Source: Lytechinus pictus
Lineage: Eukaryota; Echinodermata; Echinoidea; Temnopleuroida; Toxopneustidae
Length of the DNA stretch: 64,000 nucleotides
Assembly (NCBI RefSeq): GCF_037042905.1
Contig: NC_087249.1
Coordinates: 55,396,401-55,460,400, forward strand
Direction of reading: 5' to 3'
Shown here in pieces: positions 55,220-64,000 of the stretch. Each line of letters begins with the position of its first letter. The first letter of the stretch is position 1. The notes beneath the pieces were generated by a model. It was not told where the DNA came from and did not search any database. It saw nothing but the letters and a program-made list of their open reading frames with translations. A program made the translations under genes and the position numbers.

Positions 55220-57221
55220 CATCCTTTGGTTATCCTCTAAATTGTTGATTTCGGGCCAGTATCTATTCCTCACGTCACTATTCACGGCCGATTTCAAAAC
55301 ATCACATGCGATCGCTCACAGGTCAAACAGCATAAATATTTATATCATTGGATGGTTCAGAAAATACCAAAAATATTCTACGAGTTTGGGAAAATGTTTT
55401 TCTTCCTCGTTTAATTTTTTTTCTATAATTTTTACAATAAATTACATTTCCATCCCACCTTTGTCACTAGCGGTAGTGAAGACGTGGAGTGGAGCCTGCA
55501 CGAACTTCGCTCGAGGTAGATCTAGTAATGACTTAGTGCTGGCTAGCGACCGACGGTTTCCATTCTCAGCCGCTCACTGATTATTCAGTTAAGACTGTGG
55601 TGCCTGTGTGTTCCGTGTGTGTATGTGTGATGCGAAGCTACCTCAGCTCAAGTGATGTTGACGACCTTGTTGGAGCGTACAGTGTAGCGGTAGTGAAGTG
55701 GAGTGGAGCCTGCACGAACATCGCTTTAGGTAATGCGAAGCTTGCTGTACATGTGTTCTCTGGACGTGTGGGCATGGGTTTAGTGACAGTGTGCATATGA
55801 TTGTGAAGGGTTGAAGCCCGGGTTGAAGTTTTTTACAGCTCTGTGGGTTTATCTATAATTAAATGATTCTCTTTTCAAGCTTAAATTTTTATAATGATTG
55901 CTACATTCCAATTATTTGATTAAATTGTTTGTTTTAGAACAGGTCTTTGATTTTTTCCTCAGACCATTTTTCCCATTACATATCAATTGAAGAGGGTCTT
56001 CACTTGTGTTTCATTAAATTATTATACAATGTCCACTGTAATGAAAATGGAAACATGCCGGTCAAATGAAAGTGTAATATAGATGGAAACATGCTGGTCT
56101 ATTGACTATATGTTGACCATATAGTAGAAAGCGAAATTTGTTCTCAGCTGTAATTATTCTTTCTTCTATGTGAACTTGCTTCTCATAGATCAAATAAAAT
56201 TTCCGAAGACCCCATATAATTTTGTTCTATTTGGTGCATTTAAAGAGGAGAAAGAAATGCTTTTTTTTTTCAATTTGCCTAAATTGCACTTCAAAATATA
56301 CCTTTTTCTTTTGCTTTCGGCAGTCCAATTTTTAGAGGCTGAAATATTAAAGAGTTGATTACTTAAATTTTGTTCTAAAATCTTTTTCATATCACTTGCA
56401 AATAATAGAGAAAATATAGCGCCCCCCCCAAAAAAAAAAAAATTAAAGGCATCTCGCACAAATTATTACAATGTTTTTGTTTTATTTATCATTCACTATG
56501 AGATCTGTATAAAGTGATAAACCAATGAATTATTTTTATTTGTATATGTTTCCAATTATTCGCCCAGTTATCAAAAAATAATGTTTGTGTTATTTGACAA
56601 TTGTTTCACAGAATTACGTCGTCGGTTGTCATCTACCTACACCCATGGATTATCTCCATCACCTTCACAACCTTGAATTGCTAAGAGAGGTATGATTGAT
56701 AAATTTGGTTTACATTGTTTTAATTTGTTTAAAAGTATTATTGAGATGATTTGATGAGATAACAAAAATTAAAACTTGAAATAACATTTTCAATGTAATT
56801 TTTGTTTACGGACAATCTTTTGAAGACAATTAAGATTGCAGTGATTATGTTGGTAGATGTGTAATTAAATCTACATGCACATGTTCACTGTTTGGAACGT
56901 TTATAAAGATCACAAAATAAAAGAATTAAAAATAATATTCAACTATTCTGCATACATGTACAGCTACCTTTGCCAAGACCACGTCGTGGGCTACAGGATG
57001 CTAGAAATCCATTGGAATCGTACGAGGATGGGCCATTTCGAGATTGGTATCGACTGTCAAAAGAAACCGTCATTTACATCATCAACATGCTGGAAGCAGA
57101 ATTGAAGAGGGACACACAGAGGAATGATCCACTTCCCGTTTATTTGCAGGTGTTGATGGCTCTCCGTGTTTATGCGATGGGTAATTGAATTAAACGATTA
57201 TTGAGTGTTTCTGGGCTCTGT
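55220..57221. other. Block C: third partial copy of foldback plus Harbinger 5' part
   Basis: Begins within the foldback centre (CATCCTTTGGTTATCC, equivalent to 47420) and runs in parallel with block B to the end of Harbinger exon 2 and a little intron. It is more diverged from B than A is. It ends at the TTAA of a piggyBac-like MITE. Confidence 0.75.
56645..57180 (+). pseudogene. PIF/Harbinger transposase exons 1-2 (block C)
   Basis: Exon 1 is 56645-56689 and exon 2 is 56964-57180, with the same splice signals and the same 217-nt exon 2 length as block B. Exon 2 reads ARNPLESYEDGPFRDWYRLS and ends LMALRVYAMG. The third and later exons are absent because the copy is cut at 57221. Confidence 0.8.
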
Positions 57222-57224
57222 TAA

Positions 57225-57996
57225 CCCTAATTCTCCCGGGGGGGGGGGGGGCATAATGCCCCCCCTCGACAATTTTCACGATATATCTGCTGCGCGACAT
57301 TTTTTGACCTCGCCGCTCACTGACTTTTTACTTTCAAGTCTCGCGCAAATTTTGGGACCGAATTTGTGACGCCCGGGTACGCGTTTACGACATTACGCAA
57401 CATTATATAAGTGCATGTCAGACCAAAATTTGCTCATATTCGTGATTTCAAGTACATATCCAATGCAAATTGTGTATTTAGCCAAAATTCACAAATGTAT
57501 CATTATTTCTACGTTTACTGATTAAACTTAATTAATTTTGCCTTGTGTATGATCAGAATTAAGTCTGGAGCGATTTCCATTGAAAAAACAATAAAAAACA
57601 AAAAGTAAAAAAACAAAGAAATACATAAGAAATTCATAAAACAATAAAATACATAAGAAATTGATTTCCAAACCGAAGTTTTTTTTAATTGCGATTGTTA
57701 AGAATGCTACAAAGAATATTTTGACCAAAAATTAGCATTCTAGGAGCTTTATTTAGTGAATTAGAGCAAAAAGTATGATTTATGCATAAATTAGCATAAT
57801 TAATTCATATAAAATTAAATCTCATTATTTTGGAAAATTTTACCATACAGCCTTGTAGATTACATCGCACAGTACCAGCGTGCAAATTTTTGCGTCGCTC
57901 GCGCGATCGGCGGTCGAGATCTTAAGGGGGGGGGGGCCATAATGCACCCCCCCCCCCGGGAATGACAAGAATCAAAATACCTCGGGAAATTTAGGG
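57225..57996. mobile_element. piggyBac-like MITE, TTAA target duplication
   Basis: Starts CCCTAATTCTCCCGGGGG and ends CCTCGGGAAATTTAGGG, imperfect inverted termini (CCCTAA/TTAGGG), flanked by TTAA at 57221-57224 and 57997-58000. The TTAA duplication and CCC termini are characteristic of piggyBac elements. Long G- and C-runs lie just inside both ends. No transposase frame. Confidence 0.8.
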
Positions 57997-58018
57997 TTAA
58001 ATGAGCAGTTAATTCTGT

Positions 58019-58995
58019 AGCATATTTTTTAATAATAATAATAATAAAACATTGCTTATATAGCACATATAACGATGATAAAATCATGTCTCTATGCGCT
58101 CTAGAAAGAAGAATAAAAAGAATGGAGAAGAAAGAAAAGCCTGTTCACAGAGGAGCAAATATATAATATCAATTAATAGGTACATGTATATCTTATTTTA
58201 CAAAAAGGAATGTCTTCAAAAGGGACTTAAAGGATTCTACATTATTAGCTTGTTTAACAATATCAGGTAATTTATTCCAAAGTTCAGCAGAGGACATTTT
58301 GAATGAACGAGCGCCGTAGAATTGAGTGTTGATTTTGGGAACTACAAGGAGAGATTTGATGTTTGACCTTAATTTTATTTGGGGTACATACTGTTCAATG
58401 AGTTCTTTGAGATAGAATGACGATAGACCCTGTAAGCATTGGTATGTTAGGAGTAATATCTTGTATTAAATACGGGATTTTACAGGAAGCCAGTGTAATT
58501 CTTGTAATATGGGTGTTATGTGTTCGCTGCGCCTCGTTCTTGCTATGAGTCTCGCTGCCGAGTTTTGGATCCTTTGAAGTTTACGAATTTGATTATCAGG
58601 GAGGCGATACAAAATGCTATTACAAAAATCAATGCGTGATATTACAAGAGCGTGAGCCAATTTCTTTGTGGCTTTTGTTGTTAGAAACTGGCGAATTTTC
58701 CCAATGTTATACAAGGCAAATGAACTAGTTTTACATACATTGTTTATTTGAGCTTTCATACTAAGTTTTCTATCCAGTTGTACACCAAGATTTCTTACAG
58801 TTTCTACACATTTAACATAGGTATTATCAAGTTCTATTCCTTCTATCTGTCTACTATTTCTAAATTTACTTGTGAGATGAAGCACTGCAGTTTTATTACA
58901 ATTAAGTTTCAGTCCATTATCAGTTGACCAATTAATTACATCTCGGACACACCTCTCAAGTCTGGCAGTGGCATCTTGCTGCTCACTGTTTTTTA
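58019..58995 (-). pseudogene. L2-like LINE, 5'-truncated, one nonsense codon
   Basis: The minus frame from about 58995 reads QQDATARLERCVRDV, NLGVQLDRKLSMKAQ, VISRIDFCNSILYRLPD and LHWLPVKSRI. A TAA at 58466-58468 interrupts, and the same frame continues with SLLVVPKINTQFYGARSF and ELWNKLPDIVKQ to a TAA at 58193. The 3' UTR ends in an ATTATT tail (plus-strand TAATAATAATAATAA). It probably inserted into the LTR-element remnant to its right. Confidence 0.85.
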
Positions 58996-59154
58996 GGACT
59001 AAATGGCACCGACATTATCAAGAACATTGCATACAATCTGCTTGTTACCACCAGATGTTGGTGATGGTTCTACAGATGTACTGGAGGGAAGAAGAGAGGA
59101 AGTAAGAAAGATATTGGAAGGAAGAGTGCAGGCATCCAGAACAGGGTAGACATA

Positions 59155-59964
59155 TTATTGAAAGCCTGTTTGTACCATGCTCACTAATGGAGAATTGGGG
59201 GATATGGGGGGTGAATGATGAGAGGGAGGAAGTGGTGGAGGAGAATGAGGAAGTGAGGGATTAACCCCAACTGAACGAAGATCAGGAAAAGTATCATGAT
59301 GGTAACATACCTCACGATCTACATTATAAGGATATATCGAACGTGATGGAGGGGGACTTTCTAAACATGCTTGTGGAAGTAATGTAGAAATTGAATGTCC
59401 AGCGGGAGGGGTGGTATGGGGAGCAGCAGGTGGTGTACCGAGGCTAGTCAGTGAAACGGGGGATCCGTAATCTTTGACATAGTACATTGGTATATCTTCA
59501 AATGGATCATAATGATCTATTTCAGTCTGGGACAAGAAGGGGATTCGGGCGAATTGAATGAAAAGGCATCTGGAAAACTTATATATGAAAATATCATACT
59601 CGTCTTCTAATTGAGATAGAAAGTCTGCTCCTAGAATGATGTTGGGCTTAAGCTCATCTGCAGCATGGAATGTACAAGATATATATTCTAGGTTCAAACC
59701 TAAACTCAGGGAAGTAGTCACGGAACATTCTGCGTATGCATGCTCCGGGTTGGAGTTACAAGGAGGGCATGGGTAGAATGAGGGTTCGTCTACTTCCAGA
59801 TCATCCAGGCATGGTACTATATCCAAAAGAGAGGAGTTAATAAGGGAGCATGGGGAGGATGGATCTAATGCAGCTGGGACAGGATCTTGGTCTTTATCAG
59901 TAAAATATACAAGAACATGTGGGACAGAGGGACGAGATGAATGAGAAAACATACCATAAAACAT
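59155..59964 (-). CDS. Retropepsin-like ORF of a decayed LTR element
   Basis: A 269-residue frame from the ATG at 59964. Residues 20-130 resemble a retroviral-type aspartic protease domain: a strand pair around AALDPSSPCSLINSSLL, where a D-T/S-G triad is expected but D34-P35-S36 is found, and later KPNIILGADFLSQLEDEYDI, matching the ILG.DFL flap-end motif. The second half is proline-rich with no domain recognised. The frame continues past its stop at 59155 for about 50 codons before the L2 insertion. With an altered active-site motif it is probably inactive as a protease. Host-domesticated or LTR-element origin are both possible; the nearby primer site favours the latter. Confidence 0.55.
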   Translation of the reverse strand: MFYGMFSHSSRPSVPHVLVYFTDKDQDPVPAALDPSSPCSLINSSLLDIVPCLDDLEVDEPSFYPCPPCNSNPEHAYAECSVTTSLSLGLNLEYISCTFHAADELKPNIILGADFLSQLEDEYDIFIYKFSRCLFIQFARIPFLSQTEIDHYDPFEDIPMYYVKDYGSPVSLTSLGTPPAAPHTTPPAGHSISTLLPQACLESPPPSRSIYPYNVDREVCYHHDTFPDLRSVGVNPSLPHSPPPLPPSHHSPPISPNSPLVSMVQTGFQ

Positions 59965-60870
59965 CTATAGCAACCAAAATAATAGAAGTACATTACATTT
60001 ATATATCAGTTCAAGTCAATCTAAATTCTGCGTGACATTTTATGGATTCCTAAAATAGATATTAAAGAAATTCACAAAATGGAGTACCGGTATTAAAGGA
60101 AAAAAAATGCAAATAATCGTTCATAATGGAAACTTTAACTTAAAAAGGAATGAACTTATTCAGGTCGTTAAAAGGCAAAAGGTAAACAATTTAGCAAAAA
60201 GTACGAAATCGTCCAAAAACGGATCCAAAAAAGAGTACGTCAAGTCCAATTCCTCATCATAAAAAGTAGACACATCCACGGCACACAAATCTGTCACAGT
60301 CCAGCCTTCAAATGATTTAAAAGAGAGGATAGAGATGACGTAAAGGATGACCACGGTGATGATGCTAAAGACCTCGGCGATGATGACACACGTCTGGTGA
60401 TAGTTGAACAGGTAACTGGAATTCCCGGACAGCCTATAGGGAATGTCGGAACTTAGGACGCACAAGTCTCAGAGTCCCTCAGAGTAAAAGTATGGTCATG
60501 AGAATGTAGAGATAAAGAAAGTTCCCAGCTACTATAGACCGTACACACGAGAGTTGAAACAGTCTGATGAAATAATAATCTGACTCCAAATAGAAAGTCA
60601 CACTCAACAAGCACAGTTCAAAAGGTATAACAAAATAGGTTACCAAACCTAATGTCAGAGAAGGCTTCCAAAATAAGCGATCGGAATCTTCAAAATATGT
60701 CTCTCCAAATATAGAAGTTGAAAAGTCAGATATAAACTCTTCATTGATAGAGTTCTCCAATATAGATGATGAAACACTCCAAAATAAGTAAAATCGATAT
60801 AAAAATGTCAGGAACAGCCAAAGAAAGCAATAATGATGAATGTCCAAGCGGGATGGCGTTCTCCGCTTTA
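59965..60870 (-). other. Leader region of the minus-strand LTR element
   Basis: Lies between the primer site and the retropepsin-like ORF. Two frames (60847-60479, 60465-60160) lack ATG starts and have hydrophobic, Phe/Leu/Tyr-rich content; they are not called as genes. No gag motif or zinc knuckle is seen. Confidence 0.4.
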
Positions 60871-60881
60871 CGCTGCCACCA
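60871..60881 (-). other. Primer binding site (tRNA-Leu type), minus strand
   Basis: On the minus strand, CA-T-TGGTGGCAGCG, the same spacing and 11-nt core as the giant gypsy element at 11955-11967. It then diverges (TAAAGCGG). It marks the end of an LTR lying to the right. Confidence 0.6.
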
Positions 60882-60967
60882 ATGTATCACTCTTAAATAT
60901 TGTAGCGTGGTAATATGGATGATCAGTGTTAGCTAGTAGAACAAATGATGAAGCACAGTCATAATAT

Positions 60968-61135
60968 AGATATATGGACTGCTTTGAGAGGCATGGTTGT
61001 TTCTAGAGGCTCAAGGGGACCGGAACGCGACTATGCCCGAGGGCTTTGCCCGAGGGCATGGTCTGGCCGATGCGATACCCGCGAGCCGAATTGAAACAAC
61101 CATGTCTCGAATATAAAAGCTGTCCATATATATTT
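60968..61135. repeat. Inverted repeat, ~35-bp arms
   Basis: GCATGGTTGTTTC with TATATGGACTGCTTTGAGAG on the left pairs with GAAACAACCATGTCTCG and AGCTGTCCATATATA on the right. The centre has GCCCGAGGGC repeated twice. It looks like a small foldback or MITE. Confidence 0.6.
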
Positions 61136-61139
61136 TATG

Positions 61140-61640
61140 AACCGAATTATTAAACATAAACGTTAGGGCCTGGTCTAGGTCTAGATCTAGTATTAAAACT
61201 AAAACAAAAAAGCCTAGGCCCAAAGCTAACGTAAAGTCTAGGCCCTTACTTAGCCCTGCCCTGAAGTTAGGTCTCAAAATCGAATATCAAAGCAGTTCCC
61301 GAGCAGTTCATACCGATAGGCCCTACTAGGCCTAGGCTAGATATTTTTAGGAACCAAATTAGGGTCTGATTCTGAATAGGGTCTAGGCTAGGGCCTACAG
61401 TGTAGCTAGATCTAAAGTTCAGTCTTAAAATTTAGACTAGAGTATAATCTAACGTTAGATCTAGTCGACTAAACCTACGTCCTAACGTTAGATCTAACGT
61501 TAGAGTCTACTCTTAACTTCTAAGCTAACGACAATTAACATTAGATCTACCCGTCCTAACGTTGTCGTTTGTCAATACCTAACTGTCCCAGGCTAAGGTT
61601 AAGTAACGACATGAACGAGTTAAACGTTTATTGTTAGAAA
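61140..61640. repeat. CTAG/AACGTT-rich palindromic low-complexity DNA
   Basis: Dense short palindromes (TCTAGATCTAG, CCTAGGC, TAACGTTA, AGGCCTAGG). A perfect 22-bp palindrome at 61482-61503 has the core TAACGTTAGATCTAACGTTA. No gene. Confidence 0.65.
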
Positions 61641-62869
61641 GTGCAGTGACCGTCTAATCAGTCTTTTCACCTGACTCACCTTTTGTGAGCATGCATTTGA
61701 GCGAACTTCCCCAAGACTTAATGGTTGATATACATCCGTTATGTCCTTAATAAGCTAGTTTTATTTTCAATAAATGCCATATATTTTAACAGGAATTAAC
61801 AAGCAAAAGTCAAAGATCGGCATCGTTCCATCGATATGTCATATCCGTTGCGCGCACTTGCGCAATAAGCGCGTAAATGCACGAATTGTCTAAAACTTTC
61901 GATCAAATCGCGCGGATATTTATGGTATCCGTAATCACCGCAGAAAGCAACATTTTGCATGCAATCAAATGGGGATTTCAGCCAAATTTTGCTATGCCCG
62001 TCGTTAAGGGGCGGATCAGGGGGCAACGGGCAGAAATCTTGTTAACTATGCCCGTTGCCCTTGGTTACCACCTTAGTTTGTTGTTTCGAAGGCATGGTCG
62101 TTTACATGACCTCAGTTTTGACCAATCAGAGGAACGGATTATTCGACATTCTTAAAGAGAGGTTTATAATAGTTAATATTCTGGAACATTTATTATAATA
62201 TAACAAAATCGAATGAAAGTCGGATGAACCCAATATTGACATCTAACCACATGAGTGGTGGTCTGGGTTTTAGAGGCAGGTCTACACCTGATGAAGGTGG
62301 GAAGTAAGATTAATCTAAGGAAATATATTGTTTGCCACTGAAGGTTGTGTTTACATTTGGGTAAGGTATTGTTATCAAAGTGTAATGTGTTTGTATATCA
62401 CTGCCTGAATATATGCATGGTCTAGTGATGTATACTGTAGTCAACTTCTACAGATTTGGAATGAATATTTTACTCTTACACTATGAATTTATAGAATAAT
62501 TATAACTACCAGGTAGTCAGGGTTGAATTTTCGCTTGTCATGCATGCTCATTGTTTTGAAAGTTAACATAATTTTACAGACATTTGACCATTGATTCTTA
62601 AAACCATGAAAAAATTATTAGCCTCAAATTAGGTGTAGAATCCAAGGTTTTTGAAAAGCTTCTGTCCTTACTTTTGATAGTGGTCAATTTCATTTTCAGG
62701 CACTAGTCTTATGAAGACACATCTTAACAACCAGTTTAGATGCTCAGGAATGCTATTTAGGGGACAATGACATGAATTCAGACCATTGCAGTTACATGTA
62801 TTTTCATGCATTAGAAAAGACTTGTTATGTGTATATGTTTGCATGTATTTATCCTTTTATTCCCAAAGT
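61641..62869. other. Unassigned, no gene seen
   Basis: GC-richer patches around 61830-62110 with CGCG motifs (a GGGCAACGGGC / GCCCGTTGCCC inverted pair at 62020-62060), then AT-rich DNA. Short frames only. Confidence 0.4.
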
Positions 62870-64000
62870 ATGAGATAGGTTTATATCTTGTAGCATACCC
62901 ATGAGATAAATTTTTACCTTGTAGCATACCAATGGGATAAATTTATATCTTGAAGCATACCCATGGGATATATTTACATGTTATTATTATTATTATTTTA
63001 TTCGGCACTTCATCAAAAACAAAACAGCATGTACAATGCAAAATTGAGAGTATGTATTGAGAGTATGTATGTATATCTTCTATCATACCCTTGAGATAAA
63101 TTTATATGTATATCTTCTATCATACCCTTGAGATAAATTTATATCTTGTAGCATACCATGATATAAATTTATATCGTGTAGCATACCCATGAGATAAATT
63201 TATATCTTGTAGCTGTATCCCTGAGATAAATTTATACCTTGTAGCATACTCATGGGTATGCTACAAGATATAAATTTGTTTCATGGTACACTAAAAGATA
63301 TAAATTTATCTCATGGATACGCTACAAGATATAAATTTATCTCATGGGTAAGCTACAAGATATAGCTTTATCTCATGGGTACGCTACAAGATATGAATTT
63401 ATCTGATAAATGTATATCTTGAAGCATACCAATGAGATAAATTTATATCTTGTAGCCTACCCTTGAGATAAATTTGTATATTGTAGCGTACCATGAGATA
63501 AATTTATATCTTGTAGCATACCCATTGGATAAATTTATATCTTGTAGCATACCCATGAGATAAATTTATATCTTGTAGCATACCCTTCAGATAAATTTGT
63601 ATCTTGTAGCATACCCATGAGATAAATTTATATCTTGTAGCATACCCATGATATAAATTTATATCTTGTAGTGTACCCCATGGGATAAATTTATATCTTG
63701 TAGCATACCCATGGGATAAATTTATATCTTGTAGCATACCCTTCAGATAAATTTGTATCTTGTAGCGTACCATGAGATAAATTTATATCTTGTAGTGTAC
63801 CCATGGGATAAATTAATATCTTGTAGCGTACCATGAGATAAATTTATATCTTGTAGCATAACCATTGGATAAATTTATATCTTGTAGCATACCCATGAGA
63901 AAAATTTATATCTTGAAGCGTACCCATGATATAAATTTATATCTTGTAGTGTACCCCATGGGATAAATTTATATCTTGTAGCATACCCATGGGATAAATT
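62870..64000. repeat. 31-bp satellite array, continues past the window
   Basis: The unit is ATAAATTTATATCTTGTAGC followed by ATACCCATGAG, 31 bp, with variants (CCATGGG, CCTTCAG, GTGTACC). It is sparse at 62870-62965, interrupted at about 62979-63085 by an (ATT)n tail and unrelated DNA, then dense to the window end. An 89-codon minus frame at 63504-63773 is only the repeat read in three phases. Confidence 0.93.
63250..63413. repeat. Inverted block inside the 31-bp satellite
   Basis: About five units run in the opposite direction (GCTACAAGATATAAATTTAT). The left junction is the palindrome CTTGTAGCATAC / GTATGCTACAAG around 63250. Direct orientation resumes near 63414. Confidence 0.85.

Larger units (their letters stand above)
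60883..62160 (-). repeat. Probable LTR of the minus-strand element, outer end unknown
   Basis: Inferred from the PBS position; the LTR end (CA on the minus strand) is at 60883. There is no second copy in the window to define its outer boundary. It contains the inverted repeat at 60968-61135 and CTAG-rich DNA. Confidence 0.3.

Noticed and set aside
63504..63773. Minus-strand 89-codon repetitive ORF
   Set aside because: It is the 31-bp satellite read in three phases (93-bp period).
62870..64000. Possible CRISPR-like array
   Set aside because: Repeats are contiguous 31-bp units with no unique spacers; the context is eukaryotic satellite DNA.

Overview
This 64 kb window looks like intergenic, transposon-dense DNA from a marine invertebrate, most probably an echinoderm such as a sea urchin. 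The evidence is circumstantial: AT-rich DNA, spliced PIF/Harbinger genes with GT-AG introns, L1/Tx1-, L2- and CR1/Jockey-type LINEs, a Ty3/gypsy element primed by tRNA-Leu, and repeat families (AGGTCAAAGGTCA-bearing repeats, GCGCTTCGCGC hairpin repeats, G/C-run MITEs, CTAG- and AACGTT-rich DNA) that I associate with sea urchins and related deuterostomes. No convincing host gene, tRNA or rRNA gene was found. Nearly every long reading frame belongs to a mobile element.

Layout. Positions 1-6147 hold a minus-strand L1/Tx1-like LINE (copy A) with ORF1, an unusual middle ORF and ORF2. ORF2 is broken by a 0.99 kb repeat insertion, a 2-nt deletion, a nonsense codon and a frameshift. A foldback repeat (6148-6672) and a TTTACGG-rich tandem repeat follow. 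Into that repeat has inserted a very young, giant Ty3/gypsy element (7527-22432; 14.9 kb) with 4.43-kb LTRs, gag, a -1 frameshift site, protease-RT-RNase H, a separate integrase ORF and an extra C2H2 zinc-finger ORF. Then come the rest of the tandem repeat, a MITE with a 9-bp target duplication, a second foldback copy and sequence shared with a Harbinger element.

Positions 25.8-39.9 kb are gene-poor: one broken LINE reverse transcriptase (27.6-29.1 kb), two arrays of ~110-bp hairpin repeats in opposite orientation, simple repeats, a palindromic MITE and LINE 3' ends.

Positions 39940-48720 are a near-identical copy (block B) of 1124-25811, without the gypsy element and without the 0.99 kb insertion. 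Block B therefore preserves both empty sites. It runs on into a PIF/Harbinger transposase gene whose exons can be traced to 52846 and which carries nested L2 and other LINE insertions. A third partial copy (block C, 55220-57221) ends at a piggyBac-like MITE flanked by TTAA.

The right end holds an L2-like LINE, remains of a second LTR element on the minus strand (retropepsin-like ORF, same tRNA-Leu primer site), CTAG-rich DNA and a 31-bp satellite running off the window, with an internal inverted block.

The most interesting items are the gypsy element's C2H2 ORF, its canonical GGGAAAC frameshift site, its giant LTRs with repeated primer-site echoes, and the LINE's middle ORF whose stop overlaps the ORF2 start as ATGA.
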